From Terrisporobacter petrolearius (GTDB lineage: Bacteria > Bacillota > Clostridia > Peptostreptococcales > Peptostreptococcaceae), in contig NZ_JAHZMO010000040.1 in the NCBI RefSeq assembly GCF_020748185.1, positions 1 to 32,525 of the forward strand: DNA of 32,525 nucleotides. The letters are read 5' to 3'. Of this stretch, positions 15,762 to 26,219 are shown in pieces; position 1 is the first letter of the stretch, and every line of letters begins with the position of its first letter. Below the pieces are notes generated by a model. That model ran no database searches and was not told the origin of the DNA. It saw only the letters and a program-made list of their open reading frames with translations. The position numbers were made by a program, and so were the translations under genes.

Positions 15762-17492
15762 TTAATCATTATTTTCTTCTTTACTTTCAACATTGCTAGT
15801 TTCTTGTTCTCCAGGCTTCTTATTTCCACCTTGTGATGGTTTTTCTTCTGATGGTTTTTCTTCCTCTGTTGGTTTTTCTTCTTCTGTTGGTTTTTCTTCT
15901 TCTGTTGGTTTTTCTTCCTCTGTTGGTTTTTCTTCTTCTGTTGGTTTTTCTTCTGTTGGTTTTTCTCCTTTACTTACAACAATATTGACAATATCACCTT
16001 TTTTAACACTTCCAACACCTGCAACTGGATTTTGATTAATTACAGTACCTTCCTTATAAATCTCACTATAACTATAACTTACACTACCCAATTCTAACTC
16101 CTTATCTTTAAGAATTGTCTTAGCATCCTTTAATGAAAATCCAATTAAATTTGGCACTGATAATTCTTCTGGTCCTAAACTAATTACTATTGTAACAGTA
16201 TCTCCTTTTTCCAGTTCAGTTCCTTCTGGTGGTGTTTGAGATATAACATGATTTTTTTCCACTTCTGAGTCATGTTTTTCAGTTATTGTTAATTTTAATC
16301 CTAAATCATTAATAACCTTATTTGCATTTTCTAAACTCATATTAAGTAAATTAGGAGTTTCTATTGCTTCAACTTGATCATTTTTATTTAAAAGACCAAA
16401 TCCATTAGTTACAACTCCTGCTCCTACTGCTCCTAGTAAAAGTAATACAAGCAGACCAACTAGAATACCTTTAAAACCTCTTCTCTTTTTCTTTTTAGGT
16501 TTTCTATCATAGTTATTAACATCTTCCCCATCAGGCTCCATTAAATCATCTTCTTTATTATCTCTAATTTGTTCTTTCCCTAGAGTTTTAAATTTAGACT
16601 CATCTACAACTTCAACTGGTGGTATTCTTCTTGTAGCAAAATCATCATATTGCTTAATAAAATCTAAATCTATATTTTGTTCAATATATTCAATATCTTC
16701 AATGACTTCTTCACTGCTTTGATATCTATCTTCTGGAGGTTTTTCTGTCAATTTTTTAATTAATGTTCTAATACTTTGAGGTATTTGAGTTTTTTCTTCT
16801 AAGGTAAATTCTATATCTTCATTTATGTGTTGAAGGGCTATAGAAATAGGGCTATCTCCTTTAAAAGGTACTTTACCTAATAACATTTCGTATAATACAA
16901 TTCCTAAAGAATATAAATCCGCATTATTTTTCACCGATTTACCTTTTGCTTGTTCTGGTGAAAAATAATGAACAGACCCTATAATACTCCCTATATTAGT
17001 CATAGTAGAATTCGTAGCTGCTTTGGCTATTCCAAAGTCTGCAACTTTTACATTTCTACCCTCACTTGATATCAGTATATTATGAGGCTTTATATCTCTG
17101 TGTATGACTCCTTTTTTATGGGCAGCACCAAGAGCTTTTGCTATTTGCTTAGTTATATCAAGAGCCGTATATTCATCTAAAGTTCCTTCAGATTTAATAA
17201 TTTCCTTTAGATTTTGCCCATCCACATATTCCATAACTATGTAGTTTACTTTTCCGTCACAACCTACATCATATACATTTACTATATTAGGGTGAGATAT
17301 ATTAGCCACAGCTTCTGCTTCTCTTTTGAACTTTGCTAAAAACTCCTCATCATCAACAAATTCTGGTCTCAAAACTTTTACAGCTACTACTCTATTTAGA
17401 AGTCTGTCCTTTGCTTCATAAACAAAAGCCATCCCTCCATCTCCAATTTTTCTTATAATCTCGTATCTATTACCTAAAATTGTTTCTCCCAC
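15762..17492 (-). CDS. prkC: Membrane Ser/Thr protein kinase with PASTA domains
   Basis: Hanks-type receptor kinase that senses muropeptides or lipid II and controls cell-wall metabolism, and spore germination in Bacillus. The protein is 576 residues. Kinase domain about 10-270: IGDGGMAFVYEA loop, Lys39, HRDIKPHN with catalytic Asp133, DFG at 152-154, activation loop to SPEQ. A basic juxtamembrane stretch (331-338) precedes one membrane segment (342-361). Two PASTA domains follow (about 376-441 and 445-510), then a tail of KPTEEE repeats. The start is GTG at 17492 with GGTGA upstream, 12 bases after prpC. Bacillus PrkC has three PASTA domains and no such tail. Confidence 0.95.
   Translation of the reverse strand: MGETILGNRYEIIRKIGDGGMAFVYEAKDRLLNRVVAVKVLRPEFVDDEEFLAKFKREAEAVANISHPNIVNVYDVGCDGKVNYIVMEYVDGQNLKEIIKSEGTLDEYTALDITKQIAKALGAAHKKGVIHRDIKPHNILISSEGRNVKVADFGIAKAATNSTMTNIGSIIGSVHYFSPEQAKGKSVKNNADLYSLGIVLYEMLLGKVPFKGDSPISIALQHINEDIEFTLEEKTQIPQSIRTLIKKLTEKPPEDRYQSSEEVIEDIEYIEQNIDLDFIKQYDDFATRRIPPVEVVDESKFKTLGKEQIRDNKEDDLMEPDGEDVNNYDRKPKKKKRRGFKGILVGLLVLLLLGAVGAGVVTNGFGLLNKNDQVEAIETPNLLNMSLENANKVINDLGLKLTITEKHDSEVEKNHVISQTPPEGTELEKGDTVTIVISLGPEELSVPNLIGFSLKDAKTILKDKELELGSVSYSYSEIYKEGTVINQNPVAGVGSVKKGDIVNIVVSKGEKPTEEKPTEEEKPTEEEKPTEEEKPTEEEKPTEEEKPSEEKPSQGGNKKPGEQETSNVESKEENND
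15843..15962 (-). repeat. Tandem 18-base repeats encoding KPTEEE in PrkC
   Basis: Residues 511-550 read KPTEE, five KPTEEE units and KPSEE. The DNA units differ only in synonymous GAA/GAG positions, so they are recent and could change number by slippage without breaking the frame. Confidence 0.93.
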
Positions 17493-17504
17493 AATATCAC
17501 CATC

Positions 17505-18254
17505 CTAATCAATCTTACTTAAGATAACCGATATATTGTCCTTGCCAGAATTATTATTAGCCTCATTAATTAAATCTTGGCAAATTTCTTTTATATCCTT
17601 ATCTTGTTTAATAATATTTTTTATTGATTCATCCTCTACACAACCAGTAAGTCCATCTGTTGCTAAAAGTAAGATATCATCTTTTTCTACTTTTTCTCTG
17701 AATATATCTACTATAATTATTTCTTCCGCTCCCATTGCTCGTGTAATTTGATTTCTACGCGGATGGAACCTAGCTTCTTCTTCCGTTATTAAATGAGCAT
17801 TTACCAATTCTTCTACAACAGAATGATCTTTAGTTATTTTTCTAAAACTATCACCTTTTAATAAATAGCCTCTACTATCACCCACATTAGCTATAATAAC
17901 ATCATTTTGGTAAATAACAGCTACGACTAAAGTAGTTCCCATACCTTTACAAGAATTATCTTCTAAGGCTTTAGTATAAATTTTCTTATTAGCATAATTA
18001 TATCCTTGTTTAATTATATCATCTAAATAATCCATTTTTATACCGCCACTTTGAGAAATATTCTCTTTTAAAAAATCTATAATACTTTCTACTGCTATTT
18101 TACTTGCTACCTCTCCTTTATTATGGCCACCCATGCCATCAGCTAAAGCAAACACGCCTATACAATCATCTTCTGTTTGTAAAATCTCCCCCATACAGTA
18201 GTCTTCATTATTTTTTCGAACTTTTCCCATATGAGAGTCACAATTATAAATCAT
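17505..18254 (-). CDS. prpC: PP2C-type Ser/Thr protein phosphatase
   Basis: Metal-dependent phosphatase that reverses PrkC phosphorylation. The protein is 249 residues with the PP2C motifs RKNNEDYC, ADGMGGHNKGEVAS, GMGTTLVVAV, NVGDSRGYL, ATDGLTGCVED and DNISVIL, the aspartates being metal ligands. There is no membrane segment, so it is cytoplasmic. The ATG has AAGGAGGAT upstream. It lies between rlmN (18 bases) and prkC (12 bases) in the common rsmB-rlmN-prpC-prkC order. Confidence 0.96.
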   Translation of the reverse strand: MIYNCDSHMGKVRKNNEDYCMGEILQTEDDCIGVFALADGMGGHNKGEVASKIAVESIIDFLKENISQSGGIKMDYLDDIIKQGYNYANKKIYTKALEDNSCKGMGTTLVVAVIYQNDVIIANVGDSRGYLLKGDSFRKITKDHSVVEELVNAHLITEEEARFHPRRNQITRAMGAEEIIIVDIFREKVEKDDILLLATDGLTGCVEDESIKNIIKQDKDIKEICQDLINEANNNSGKDNISVILSKID

Positions 18255-18272
18255 AGCAATTATCCTCCTTAT

Positions 18273-19304
18273 TTACTTGTGCTTACGTCTAAGCTGACCA
18301 CAAGCGCCTCCTATATCAGATCCCATAGATATTCTAACCGTTGCTGGAATATTACTTTTTTCTAGGATATCTCTAAACTTATAAATATAAGTTTTATCAG
18401 GTCTTTCAAAATCTCTTTCTTCTACTTTATTAATAGGAATTAAGTTAACATGACATAACATTCCTTTTAAAAGTTTTACAATTGCATCAGCTTCTTTTTT
18501 AGAATCATTTACACCTTTAATCAATGAGTACTCAAAAGTTACTCTTCTATTGGTTTTTTGAATATAATACTTACATGCTTTTATTATATCATCTATTTTA
18601 TATGCATTGGCAACTGGCATTATTTTTTTTCTTTCTTCATCAAAAGGAGAATGTAGAGAAAGAGCTAAGTTAATAGGTAATTGCAAATCTGCAAATTCGT
18701 ACATTTTAGGAACAACTCCACAAGTAGATAAAGTTATGTGTCTATACCCTATATTTAATCCATTTTCTTCATTTACTAATTGTAAAAACTTCTTAGTATT
18801 TTCAAAATTATCTAAAGGTTCTCCACTTCCCATTAATACTACATTAGATACTCTTTTATTGGTATCTTCTTGAACTTTCATAATTTGATCTAGTATCTCC
18901 CAAGGCTCTAAATTTCTAATTAAACCCTCTAATGTGGAAGCACAAAATTCACATCCCATTCTACAACCTACTTGATTTGATATGCATACAGTTATTCTAT
19001 CACCATAATCCATCATAACTGTCTCTATCACATTCCCATCATTTAATTCAAATAAATATTTTTTGCACTTATCTATTTTTGATTCTAATGATAATTCTTG
19101 TTTTATATTTCCTATATAAGATACTTCTTCTAGTTTCTCTCTTAAACTTCTGGGTATATTGTTCATATCGTCAAAAGTTTTAGCACCTTTATATATCCAA
19201 GAAAATATTTGGCTACCTCTAAATGGTTTTTCACCTATACTCTTTAAAAATTCTTTTAGCTCATCTTCTGTCATATTTTTTAAAGCTACTTTATTTTCTG
19301 TCAT
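18273..19304 (-). CDS. rlmN: 23S rRNA (A2503-C2)/tRNA (A37-C2) methyltransferase RlmN
   Basis: Radical-SAM enzyme that methylates C2 of A2503 in 23S rRNA and A37 in some tRNAs. The protein is 343 residues. The cluster motif is CRMGCEFC (Cys114, 118, 121), followed by MGSGEPLDN and LSTCGVVP. The conserved C-terminal cysteine is at 335 in GGACGQLRRK. It is not Cfr-like in context. AAGGTAGTGA precedes the ATG, 7 bases after rsmB. Confidence 0.96.
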   Translation of the reverse strand: MTENKVALKNMTEDELKEFLKSIGEKPFRGSQIFSWIYKGAKTFDDMNNIPRSLREKLEEVSYIGNIKQELSLESKIDKCKKYLFELNDGNVIETVMMDYGDRITVCISNQVGCRMGCEFCASTLEGLIRNLEPWEILDQIMKVQEDTNKRVSNVVLMGSGEPLDNFENTKKFLQLVNEENGLNIGYRHITLSTCGVVPKMYEFADLQLPINLALSLHSPFDEERKKIMPVANAYKIDDIIKACKYYIQKTNRRVTFEYSLIKGVNDSKKEADAIVKLLKGMLCHVNLIPINKVEERDFERPDKTYIYKFRDILEKSNIPATVRISMGSDIGGACGQLRRKHK

Positions 19305-19311
19305 TTCATCA

Positions 19312-20637
19312 CTACCTTACTCTAATTAATTTTGATATAAAGAAACCATCCATTTCGTGAACATTAGGATAAATTTTCATATAACCTTTTTCTTGGTTAT
19401 CTAAATCCACCTTAACTTCATCTATAGGAGCTAATTCAAAGTTTTTATTTTTTTGTAAAAATTCATTTATTACGTCAATATTTTCATTATCTTGTATAGT
19501 ACAGGTACTGTATATTAAAGTTCCACCTTTTTTCACATACTTAGATGCATTTTCAAGTATTTTCTTTTGGATTGGTGGTAAGTCTCTAAATTCTTCTTTT
19601 TCTTTATACTTTATCTCTGGTTTTCTTCTAATTATCCCCAATCCTGAACATGGAACATCTGCTAAAACATAATCAAATTTTCCTATACTGTCTTTATCTA
19701 AAGATAATCCGTCAAACTCTTGTACGTCTACATTAGTAAGATTAAGCCTTTTGCTAGATGCTTTTATTAGTTTTAATTTGTGTTCATAAATATCTCTAGA
19801 TACTACTTGTCCGGTATTTTTCATTAACGTAGCTATATGTGTAGTTTTCCCTCCAGGAGCACTACATACATCTAAAACTAAAGACTTTTCTTTCGGATTC
19901 ATAACTTTCCCCACAAGCATAGAACTTATATCTTGTATAGTAAATAACCCCTCTTTGTAAAGAATATTGTTTTCTATATCCTTTAAATTTTCTACTTTTA
20001 TAGCTTCATCTACTACATTCACCTTAGATGCTTTAACGTTTTGTTGTTCTAATTTTTCTATTAATTCATCTCTAGTGATTTTTAAAGTATTTGTTCTCAA
20101 ATATATACTTGGTCTTTGACCATTGGCTTCTAACAACTCTTTTGTAAAATCTTTACCAAAATGTATCATCCAGTTTCTTATCATCCACTTATCATAAGAG
20201 TATTTAACAGCTAGATAATCTATATCATCTTTAATTTTTATTTCTCCTATAGTTTCTTTTTGTCTTATAACATTTCTAAGTATTCCATTAATAAATCCTG
20301 AGACTTTAGAGTTTTTCTTCTTAGCTAAATTTACTGTTTCATTTACTGCAGCATAATCAGATATACTATTTAAAAACATTATTTGATATATTCCCATTCT
20401 AAGTAATGTTTTTACGTATATCTCCATTTTATTTGTCTTAACTTTTGATAATTTATCAATCATGTAATCTATATAATATTTATTTTCTATTACACCGTAT
20501 ATTATCTCCGTTGCCAACCCTCTATCTTGATTTGATAATTTAACATCTTTAAAGTGTTTATTTATTGCCATATTTGAATAGTTCTTATTTTTTTCTATAT
20601 CTAAAAGAACTTTGTATGCTATTTCTCTTGCGTTCAT
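19312..20637 (-). CDS. rsmB: 16S rRNA (cytosine967-C5)-methyltransferase RsmB
   Basis: N-terminal NusB-like RNA-binding domain (about 1-130) and a C-terminal Fmu methyltransferase domain with VCSAPGGKTTH (SAM), ADVPCSGLG and STCTIQDNEN carrying the two catalytic cysteines. The ATG at 20637 has AAGGAGA upstream and gives 441 residues; an in-frame start seven codons earlier has no site. A terminator lies 50 bases upstream, so it either has its own promoter or depends on read-through. Confidence 0.95.
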   Translation of the reverse strand: MNAREIAYKVLLDIEKNKNYSNMAINKHFKDVKLSNQDRGLATEIIYGVIENKYYIDYMIDKLSKVKTNKMEIYVKTLLRMGIYQIMFLNSISDYAAVNETVNLAKKKNSKVSGFINGILRNVIRQKETIGEIKIKDDIDYLAVKYSYDKWMIRNWMIHFGKDFTKELLEANGQRPSIYLRTNTLKITRDELIEKLEQQNVKASKVNVVDEAIKVENLKDIENNILYKEGLFTIQDISSMLVGKVMNPKEKSLVLDVCSAPGGKTTHIATLMKNTGQVVSRDIYEHKLKLIKASSKRLNLTNVDVQEFDGLSLDKDSIGKFDYVLADVPCSGLGIIRRKPEIKYKEKEEFRDLPPIQKKILENASKYVKKGGTLIYSTCTIQDNENIDVINEFLQKNKNFELAPIDEVKVDLDNQEKGYMKIYPNVHEMDGFFISKLIRVR

Positions 20638-20687
20638 AATTTTCTCCTTATTTATCAAAATTTAATTAAGTTTTGAATTGCTTAAAG

Positions 20688-20715
20688 CAAAACAGGTCCT
20701 AGTAAACTAGGACCT
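20688..20715 (-). terminator. Terminator after the metallopeptidase gene
   Basis: Nine-base-pair GC-containing stem AGGTCCTAG / CTAGGACCT, four-base loop, followed on minus by GTTTTGCTTT. Confidence 0.8.
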
Positions 20716-20720
20716 AAATA

Positions 20721-21422
20721 TTAATCATCACGATTATTTGCAATCATTAGCAATCTTAACAATTGAAGCATTGCAGTAACTGCCGCTGCCACATAAGTTA
20801 GGGCTGCTGCTTGAAGTACTTTTCTACTTTGTCTTACCTCTTTATCGTCTACAATTCCTAAAGATGTAAGTTGAGTTAAGGCCCTACTTGAAGCATTGAA
20901 TTCTACAGGTAGTGTTACTATTTGAAATAATACTGAAGCAGAGAATAATAATATTCCTATTTGTAGAAATATTCCTCTTGTAAGAAATCCTAGCATTATA
21001 AATATCCACGACATATTTGAAGCAAAATTTACAACAGGTACTAAACTACTTCTCATGTTTAAAGGCGCATATCCATGAGCATGTTGTATAGCATGACCAC
21101 ATTCATGAGCAGCTACAGCTACAGATGTGATAGAAGTACCACTATAAACATCTTGAGATAGTCTTAAGACTTTAGATCTTGGGTCATAATGATCACTTAG
21201 CCTTCCTCTAACCATTTCTATTCTAACATTATATAATCCGTTACTATCTAATATTTTTCTAGCTGTATCTTCACCAGTATATCCTCTATTTCCTCTTACA
21301 TTAAAAAATCTATTTGTTGTAGAGCTTACCTTATATTGAGCATATAGAGTTAACAATATGGCTGGTATCAATAAAAACATTGTTGGATCATATCCATATC
21401 CATAATATCCATACATTGGCAT
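20721..21422 (-). CDS. Membrane zinc metallopeptidase (YugP family)
   Basis: Protein of 233 residues in the Zn-dependent neutral protease family 2 (YugP). An N-terminal membrane segment (about 13-30) is followed by HECGH (106-110), the zinc site and catalytic glutamate, and further membrane segments at about 125-172 and 205-228; Glu174 in PVEFNASSRA is a candidate third ligand. The substrate is unknown in this family. The start ATG has AAGGAGA upstream; the gene begins 14 bases after DUF116 and ends in a terminator. The N-terminus is unusually Tyr/Gly rich (MYGYYGYGY). Confidence 0.88.
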   Translation of the reverse strand: MPMYGYYGYGYDPTMFLLIPAILLTLYAQYKVSSTTNRFFNVRGNRGYTGEDTARKILDSNGLYNVRIEMVRGRLSDHYDPRSKVLRLSQDVYSGTSITSVAVAAHECGHAIQHAHGYAPLNMRSSLVPVVNFASNMSWIFIMLGFLTRGIFLQIGILLFSASVLFQIVTLPVEFNASSRALTQLTSLGIVDDKEVRQSRKVLQAAALTYVAAAVTAMLQLLRLLMIANNRDD

Positions 21423-21436
21423 TTAAAACACTCTCC

Positions 21437-22171
21437 TTATTTATTTGTAAAGAAGTTGATTGCTTCCTCTATTTCTTTAATGTTAATATTTGTATCTATA
21501 CAAGGTCCATTAGGTTTAGAGTTAAAAATCCCAAGAACCGGAATACCCTTAACATCTCTTACCCCTGATGTTAAATCTCTTTCGCAAGCAACTGCTATTA
21601 CTGCTTTAGGCTTATTATCAGTAATAATTTTCCTTGCTAAGGTTCCTCCTGTAGCTATAAATATTTTTGTATTGTACTTTTCTTTTATTTCTAAAAGTTC
21701 TTTTATTTTGCACATACCACATTTTTTACAATTTGCAATATCATTTGTAACTTTTAATTTACAGTTATGATTTTGAATACAATGTGGTATTAAAATTATT
21801 AAACTCTCACTATTAAATGCATATTTATTGCTATAAATATAAGCATTATTTATCTTAATAAATATTTTTCTTATTTCATCTTTTGATATACCAGCAAATT
21901 TTCCCATATTGCTTATAACAGGAAATATATATCTTATAATTGTATAGTTTATTCTCATTAAATATTTATTAACTTCCTTATCATCCAAAATAAAATAAGT
22001 TATCATAGTAGAAAATAATATTAATAATATTATTCCACTGACTATGAGATTTATCACTAAAGAAAGTATATTTATATATTTAGATAAAAATAAGTGAATA
22101 ATTAAGGCACCTAAAATAAGATTTATTAAAAAAACATTAACTACCTTAACATATTTTTTTGTATCAGTCAT
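21437..22171 (-). CDS. DUF116 family membrane protein
   Basis: Protein of 244 residues. Two hydrophobic segments (about 11-31 and 33-60) anchor a soluble C-terminal domain with seven cysteines: 131, 137, 148, 151, 154, 196 and 224. The CX2CX2C group (CKKCGMC) suggests an iron-sulfur or zinc site. ATGGTLARKII and AVACERDLTSG are typical of DUF116. The family function is not established. It lies 7 bases after fmt and 14 before the peptidase, so it belongs to the priA-def-fmt unit. Confidence 0.85.
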   Translation of the reverse strand: MTDTKKYVKVVNVFLINLILGALIIHLFLSKYINILSLVINLIVSGIILLILFSTMITYFILDDKEVNKYLMRINYTIIRYIFPVISNMGKFAGISKDEIRKIFIKINNAYIYSNKYAFNSESLIILIPHCIQNHNCKLKVTNDIANCKKCGMCKIKELLEIKEKYNTKIFIATGGTLARKIITDNKPKAVIAVACERDLTSGVRDVKGIPVLGIFNSKPNGPCIDTNINIKEIEEAINFFTNK

Positions 22172-22178
22172 AATAAAC

Positions 22179-23108
22179 CTAACCTAGAATAGTATTTTCT
22201 TCTATCTTATTTCCTTTTATATATTCACAAACTGCCACTCTCTTTTTATTTGGCATTTGTATTTCTTCTATTAATAAAACATTTTTCTTTGTTGATACTC
22301 TTATACCTTCTTTATCAACCCTTAAAATTGTTCCCACTGGTTTGTCACTACTTTCATTTAACACTTTAGTTTTCCAAATTTTCATTGTCTTATCTTCATA
22401 AGTTGTATAAGCACTTGGCCAAGGATTAACACCTCTAACTAAATCATGAATTTCTTTTGCAGTCTTTGTAAAATCTATATTCCCTAAAGATTTATTCATC
22501 ATAGGTGCATATGAAAAATCTTCATCATTTTGTTTTATCCTTGGTGCACATCCTTTTTCTATTTTTTCAATAGTTTCAATCAGTAGATTTCCGCCTTGCT
22601 CCATCATCATATCATGTAGCTCACCTGCTGTTATTTCATCACTTAATTTAAATTCACTTTGAAGTATTATATCTCCTGTGTCTAGACCTTCATCCATATA
22701 CATGGTAGTGACACCAGTTTTTTCTTCTCCGTTTATGATTACCCAGTTAATTGGCGCTGCTCCTCTGTATTTTGGTAATAACGATACGTGAACATTAACA
22801 CAGCCTAATTTAGGTATATCAAGTAATGCCTTAGGAAGAATTTGACCATAAGCCACAACTATTATTAAATCTGGTTCTATTTCTTTTAATGTGTTTATAA
22901 ACTCTTCATCTCTAGCTTTTGCTGGTTGGTATACAGGTATATTATGTTCTAATGCCAATTCTTTCACTGGTGGCATACCCATTTTTTTACCTCTTCCAAT
23001 AGGCTTATCGCCTTGAGTCACTACTCCTGCTACATTAAGTTTTTTATTTATTAACTTTTCTAGACATCCTTTGGCAATGTCTGGCGTTCCCATAAATACT
23101 ATTTTCAT
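22179..23108 (-). CDS. fmt: Methionyl-tRNA formyltransferase
   Basis: Formylates initiator Met-tRNA with 10-formyl-tetrahydrofolate. The protein is 309 residues. The N-terminal domain has MGTPDIAKGCL and the catalytic Asn105, His107 and Asp143 in NVHVSLLPKYRGAAPIN and MDEGLDTGDI. The C-terminal OB fold binds tRNA. TAGGAGTGA lies before the ATG. It follows def by 14 bases, the standard pairing. Confidence 0.97.
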   Translation of the reverse strand: MKIVFMGTPDIAKGCLEKLINKKLNVAGVVTQGDKPIGRGKKMGMPPVKELALEHNIPVYQPAKARDEEFINTLKEIEPDLIIVVAYGQILPKALLDIPKLGCVNVHVSLLPKYRGAAPINWVIINGEEKTGVTTMYMDEGLDTGDIILQSEFKLSDEITAGELHDMMMEQGGNLLIETIEKIEKGCAPRIKQNDEDFSYAPMMNKSLGNIDFTKTAKEIHDLVRGVNPWPSAYTTYEDKTMKIWKTKVLNESSDKPVGTILRVDKEGIRVSTKKNVLLIEEIQMPNKKRVAVCEYIKGNKIEENTILG

Positions 23109-23122
23109 TTATATCACTCCTA

Positions 23123-23563
23123 CTATTTTTCTACTTTATCTACAAATAATACTCCATCTAAGTGATCTATTTCATGACAGAAAGCTCTAGCTAATAGCTC
23201 TTCTCCTTCTATTTCAAAAGTATTCCCATGTCTGTCTTGTGCTCTTACTTTTACTACGTATGGTCTTTTAACTTCTCCATTTTCTCCTGGAACACTCAAA
23301 CAGCCTTCTGCATCTATTTGTTCTCCGCTAGTTTCTATTATTTTTGGATTTACAAGTTCTAATAATCCATCTCCTACATCAATAACTACTACTCTTTTTA
23401 ATATACTAACTTGCGGTGCTGCAAGACCAACACCATCTGCTTCGTACATAGTATCTGCCATATCTTCTAATAAATCTATTAGTTTTTGATCAAATTTTTC
23501 TACAACCTTCGATTTTTTTCTAAGTACTGGCTCTCCAATTTTAGCTATTTGTCTAATTGCCAT
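23123..23563 (-). CDS. def: Peptide deformylase
   Basis: Removes the formyl group from nascent proteins, undoing the mark set by Fmt. The protein is 146 residues. All three motifs are present: GVGLAAPQ (44-51), EGCLSVPG with the metal ligand Cys88, and HEIDHLDG with His130, Glu131 and His134. AGGAGGAAG precedes the ATG, 17 bases after priA. Confidence 0.97.
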   Translation of the reverse strand: MAIRQIAKIGEPVLRKKSKVVEKFDQKLIDLLEDMADTMYEADGVGLAAPQVSILKRVVVIDVGDGLLELVNPKIIETSGEQIDAEGCLSVPGENGEVKRPYVVKVRAQDRHGNTFEIEGEELLARAFCHEIDHLDGVLFVDKVEK

Positions 23564-23580
23564 AATTCTTCCTCCTATAA

Positions 23581-26121
23581 TTAAAGAATATTGTTTGGAT
23601 TAACATCTATTGAAATGTTCACATCTTTATCAAACACAATTTCTTTTTTCGTTAAACATATATATTTTATTATACCTTTTAATAAATTAATTTCAATATT
23701 ATCATCTTTAAATAATAATTGATATCTATAATTTTGATTAATTTTTGTAATGGCACAAGGACTTGGACCTAATATAAAATCAAAATCTTCTACTCCTCTT
23801 TCTTTTAATAAATAGGTTAAAGAGTTGTACATATTTTTTATATTATTCACAACTAATTTTTCACTTTTGCCACTAACAACCACACTTATCATATTATTAA
23901 ATGGTGCGTAGTTGAAGATCTTTCTTACTTTTATTTCATCTTCATAAAAACCTTCAAAGTCATAATTTAAAGCCCTTCTAATGACATAGTGGTCAGTATC
24001 ATATGTTTGAAGTACTACTTTCCCCTCTTTATCACTTCTACCAGCTCTTCCTGATACTTGAGTTATTAATTGAAATGTCGTTTCAAAACTTTTAAAATCT
24101 GGAAGGTTCAACATCATATCTGCAGATAAAATACCAACTAAGGTTACATCTTCAAAATCCAAACCTTTACTAAGCATTTGGGTTCCAATTAATATGTTAG
24201 CTTCTTTGTTTTTAAACTTATTTAAAATATTATCTAGTTCACCTTTTTTAGATGTGGTGTCTTTATCCATACGAAGTACTTTAGCATTTTCAAAAAGTCT
24301 TTTTATTTCTTCTTCAACTTTTTCTGTCCCTATTCCAAAAGGCTTAACATAATCACTTCCACACTCTGGGCAAGTCTTAGGTATTATTTCTTCATATCCA
24401 CAATAATGACATCTCCCAATATTTTGGTGTTTGTGATAAGTTAACGATATATCACAGTTCTTGCAAGAAAACACATATCCGCATTTCCTACAAGAAACAA
24501 AATTACCATATCCTCTTCTATTTAAAAATAATATAACTTGATTATTATTATCTAAAGCTTGTTTAATCTCATTTTGCAAGTCATAAGAAAACATACTCTT
24601 ATTACCTAAGGTTAATTCATTTTTCATATCAACCAGCTCTATTTTAGGAAGAGGCTTTTTATTTGCTCTTTCTTTGATATCAATTAAATTATATTCATTA
24701 TTTTTTGCTCTATAATATTCTTCTACCGATGGTGTTGCAGAACCAAGAACTAATGTAATATTTCTTTTTAAAGCCATATATTTTCCAACTTCAATAGCAG
24801 AAAACTTTGGATTTTTTTCTGATTTGTAAGCACTTTCATGAAACTCATCAATTATTATTACACCTAAACTATTGAACGGTGCAAATAAAGCTGACCTAGC
24901 GCCAATTAATATTCTTATTTTACCGTTTTTTATAGCTTTAAAAACATCATGCTTTTCTCCTTCAGACAATCTACTATGAAAAACTCCTACTATATCACCA
25001 AATCTATTTTTCAATCTAGATATGGTTTGAGGAGTAAGAGAAATCTCCGGAACTAAAAAAATACTGTCTAAGCCTTGTTTTAAAGCATAATCTATTATTT
25101 CCATATAAACTTCTGTTTTACCACTGCCCGTTACTCCATGAATCATATACGGCTTTTTATTTTCATCAAACATCTGAGATGTAATTTTATCAACAGCAGT
25201 CTTTTGTTCTACATTGAGTATGACTTCTTTTTTATTTTCATCATAACAACTTTGAGGACTTCTATAATAATCTTTTATATTAAAGACTATTAAGTTTTTA
25301 TTTTGCAAAGAAGTAATACTTGGTTTTGATGCTTTTAATAATTTAATTAAATCATTAATTTCTATTTCTTCATTGTATTTTAAAAATTCTATAATATCTC
25401 TTTGTTTATCTCCCAATCGAATTTTATTATCTGAGACATATTCATCAATAAGATTAGGATCCATACTCAAAGAAATATAGCAAATTTTTTTTTCATTTTT
25501 CTGACTTTTATAATTCCACTCTATATCAATTAGATTATCTTCCTTCATTTTTAGTAAAAGATTATTTAAAGTAGATGAAAGTTTTAGATCTTTATGGTTA
25601 GTATTTTCTTCTATTGCTTTTTCTTTTATTAATTTATCTAATTTTATCTTATTTTTATTTTCTATTATTTTATTTATAACAAATTGTTTATTTCTACTTA
25701 AGCTATCTATTTTCATGTATAAACTATTAGCATCTAGATCTTTAATTTCTTTCGATAAACTTATTTCTTTAAAGCTCTCTACCTTATAACCTTTAGGATG
25801 AAGTAAAGATATACAGTCCATATAAGTACATAGATATCTATTTTTTATCCACTGAATTAAATTTATATCTTCTTCTTTAAAAATAGGATGTTCATCAAGA
25901 ATATCAAATAATTCTTTAAATTCCATGTTATCTTCCACTTTGTTTGAAATCAAAAACACATAGGCTTCTATAGGTTTATTACCCCTTCCAAAAGGAACTA
26001 AAACCCTATGCCCTATTTGAATATCTTCCAATAAAAACATTGGTATTTTATATGTAAACAAGTTATCTGTATAAATGCTATTATTTTTCACTATCACTTT
26101 TGCGTATTTTTCACTATCCAT
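23581..26121 (-). CDS. priA: Primosomal replication restart helicase PriA
   Basis: Reloads the replisome at stalled forks. The N-terminal 3'-DNA-binding domain is followed by Walker [15 protein letters not shown], a DEFH box ([11 protein letters not shown]), and a zinc region with eight cysteines from [13 protein letters not shown] to CPECGSD, then QVSGRAGR. The ATG at 26121 has AAGGAG six bases upstream and gives 846 residues. A longer frame beginning ten codons earlier starts within a repeat and lacks a ribosome site. First gene of priA-def-fmt-DUF116-peptidase. Confidence 0.96.
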   Translation of the reverse strand: MDSEKYAKVIVKNNSIYTDNLFTYKIPMFLLEDIQIGHRVLVPFGRGNKPIEAYVFLISNKVEDNMEFKELFDILDEHPIFKEEDINLIQWIKNRYLCTYMDCISLLHPKGYKVESFKEISLSKEIKDLDANSLYMKIDSLSRNKQFVINKIIENKNKIKLDKLIKEKAIEENTNHKDLKLSSTLNNLLLKMKEDNLIDIEWNYKSQKNEKKICYISLSMDPNLIDEYVSDNKIRLGDKQRDIIEFLKYNEEIEINDLIKLLKASKPSITSLQNKNLIVFNIKDYYRSPQSCYDENKKEVILNVEQKTAVDKITSQMFDENKKPYMIHGVTGSGKTEVYMEIIDYALKQGLDSIFLVPEISLTPQTISRLKNRFGDIVGVFHSRLSEGEKHDVFKAIKNGKIRILIGARSALFAPFNSLGVIIIDEFHESAYKSEKNPKFSAIEVGKYMALKRNITLVLGSATPSVEEYYRAKNNEYNLIDIKERANKKPLPKIELVDMKNELTLGNKSMFSYDLQNEIKQALDNNNQVILFLNRRGYGNFVSCRKCGYVFSCKNCDISLTYHKHQNIGRCHYCGYEEIIPKTCPECGSDYVKPFGIGTEKVEEEIKRLFENAKVLRMDKDTTSKKGELDNILNKFKNKEANILIGTQMLSKGLDFEDVTLVGILSADMMLNLPDFKSFETTFQLITQVSGRAGRSDKEGKVVLQTYDTDHYVIRRALNYDFEGFYEDEIKVRKIFNYAPFNNMISVVVSGKSEKLVVNNIKNMYNSLTYLLKERGVEDFDFILGPSPCAITKINQNYRYQLLFKDDNIEINLLKGIIKYICLTKKEIVFDKDVNISIDVNPNNIL

Positions 26122-26130
26122 AGATTGCTC

Positions 26131-26216
26131 CTTAAAATTCGCTTTACTCATATCGCCAACGACAAGTCCGTTGCTTAAAATTCACTTTACTCATATCATA
26201 TGCTGCAAATCTATTA
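26131..26216. repeat. 43-base-period repeat at the 5' end of priA
   Basis: A 24-base segment CTTAAAATTCxCTTTACTC plus ATATC occurs at 26131-26154 and 26174-26197 with one mismatch, offset exactly 43 bases; a third CTTAAAA begins at 26217, again 43 bases on. Between the copies is a small dyad CAACG-N7-CGTTG (26157-26173). The repeat supplies part of the priA ribosome site. Confidence 0.85.
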
Positions 26217-26219
26217 CTT

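Noticed and set aside
26144..26194. Sixteen-codon upstream frame before priA
   Set aside because: It has no ribosome-binding site and arises from the repeat copy, so it is not listed as a gene.
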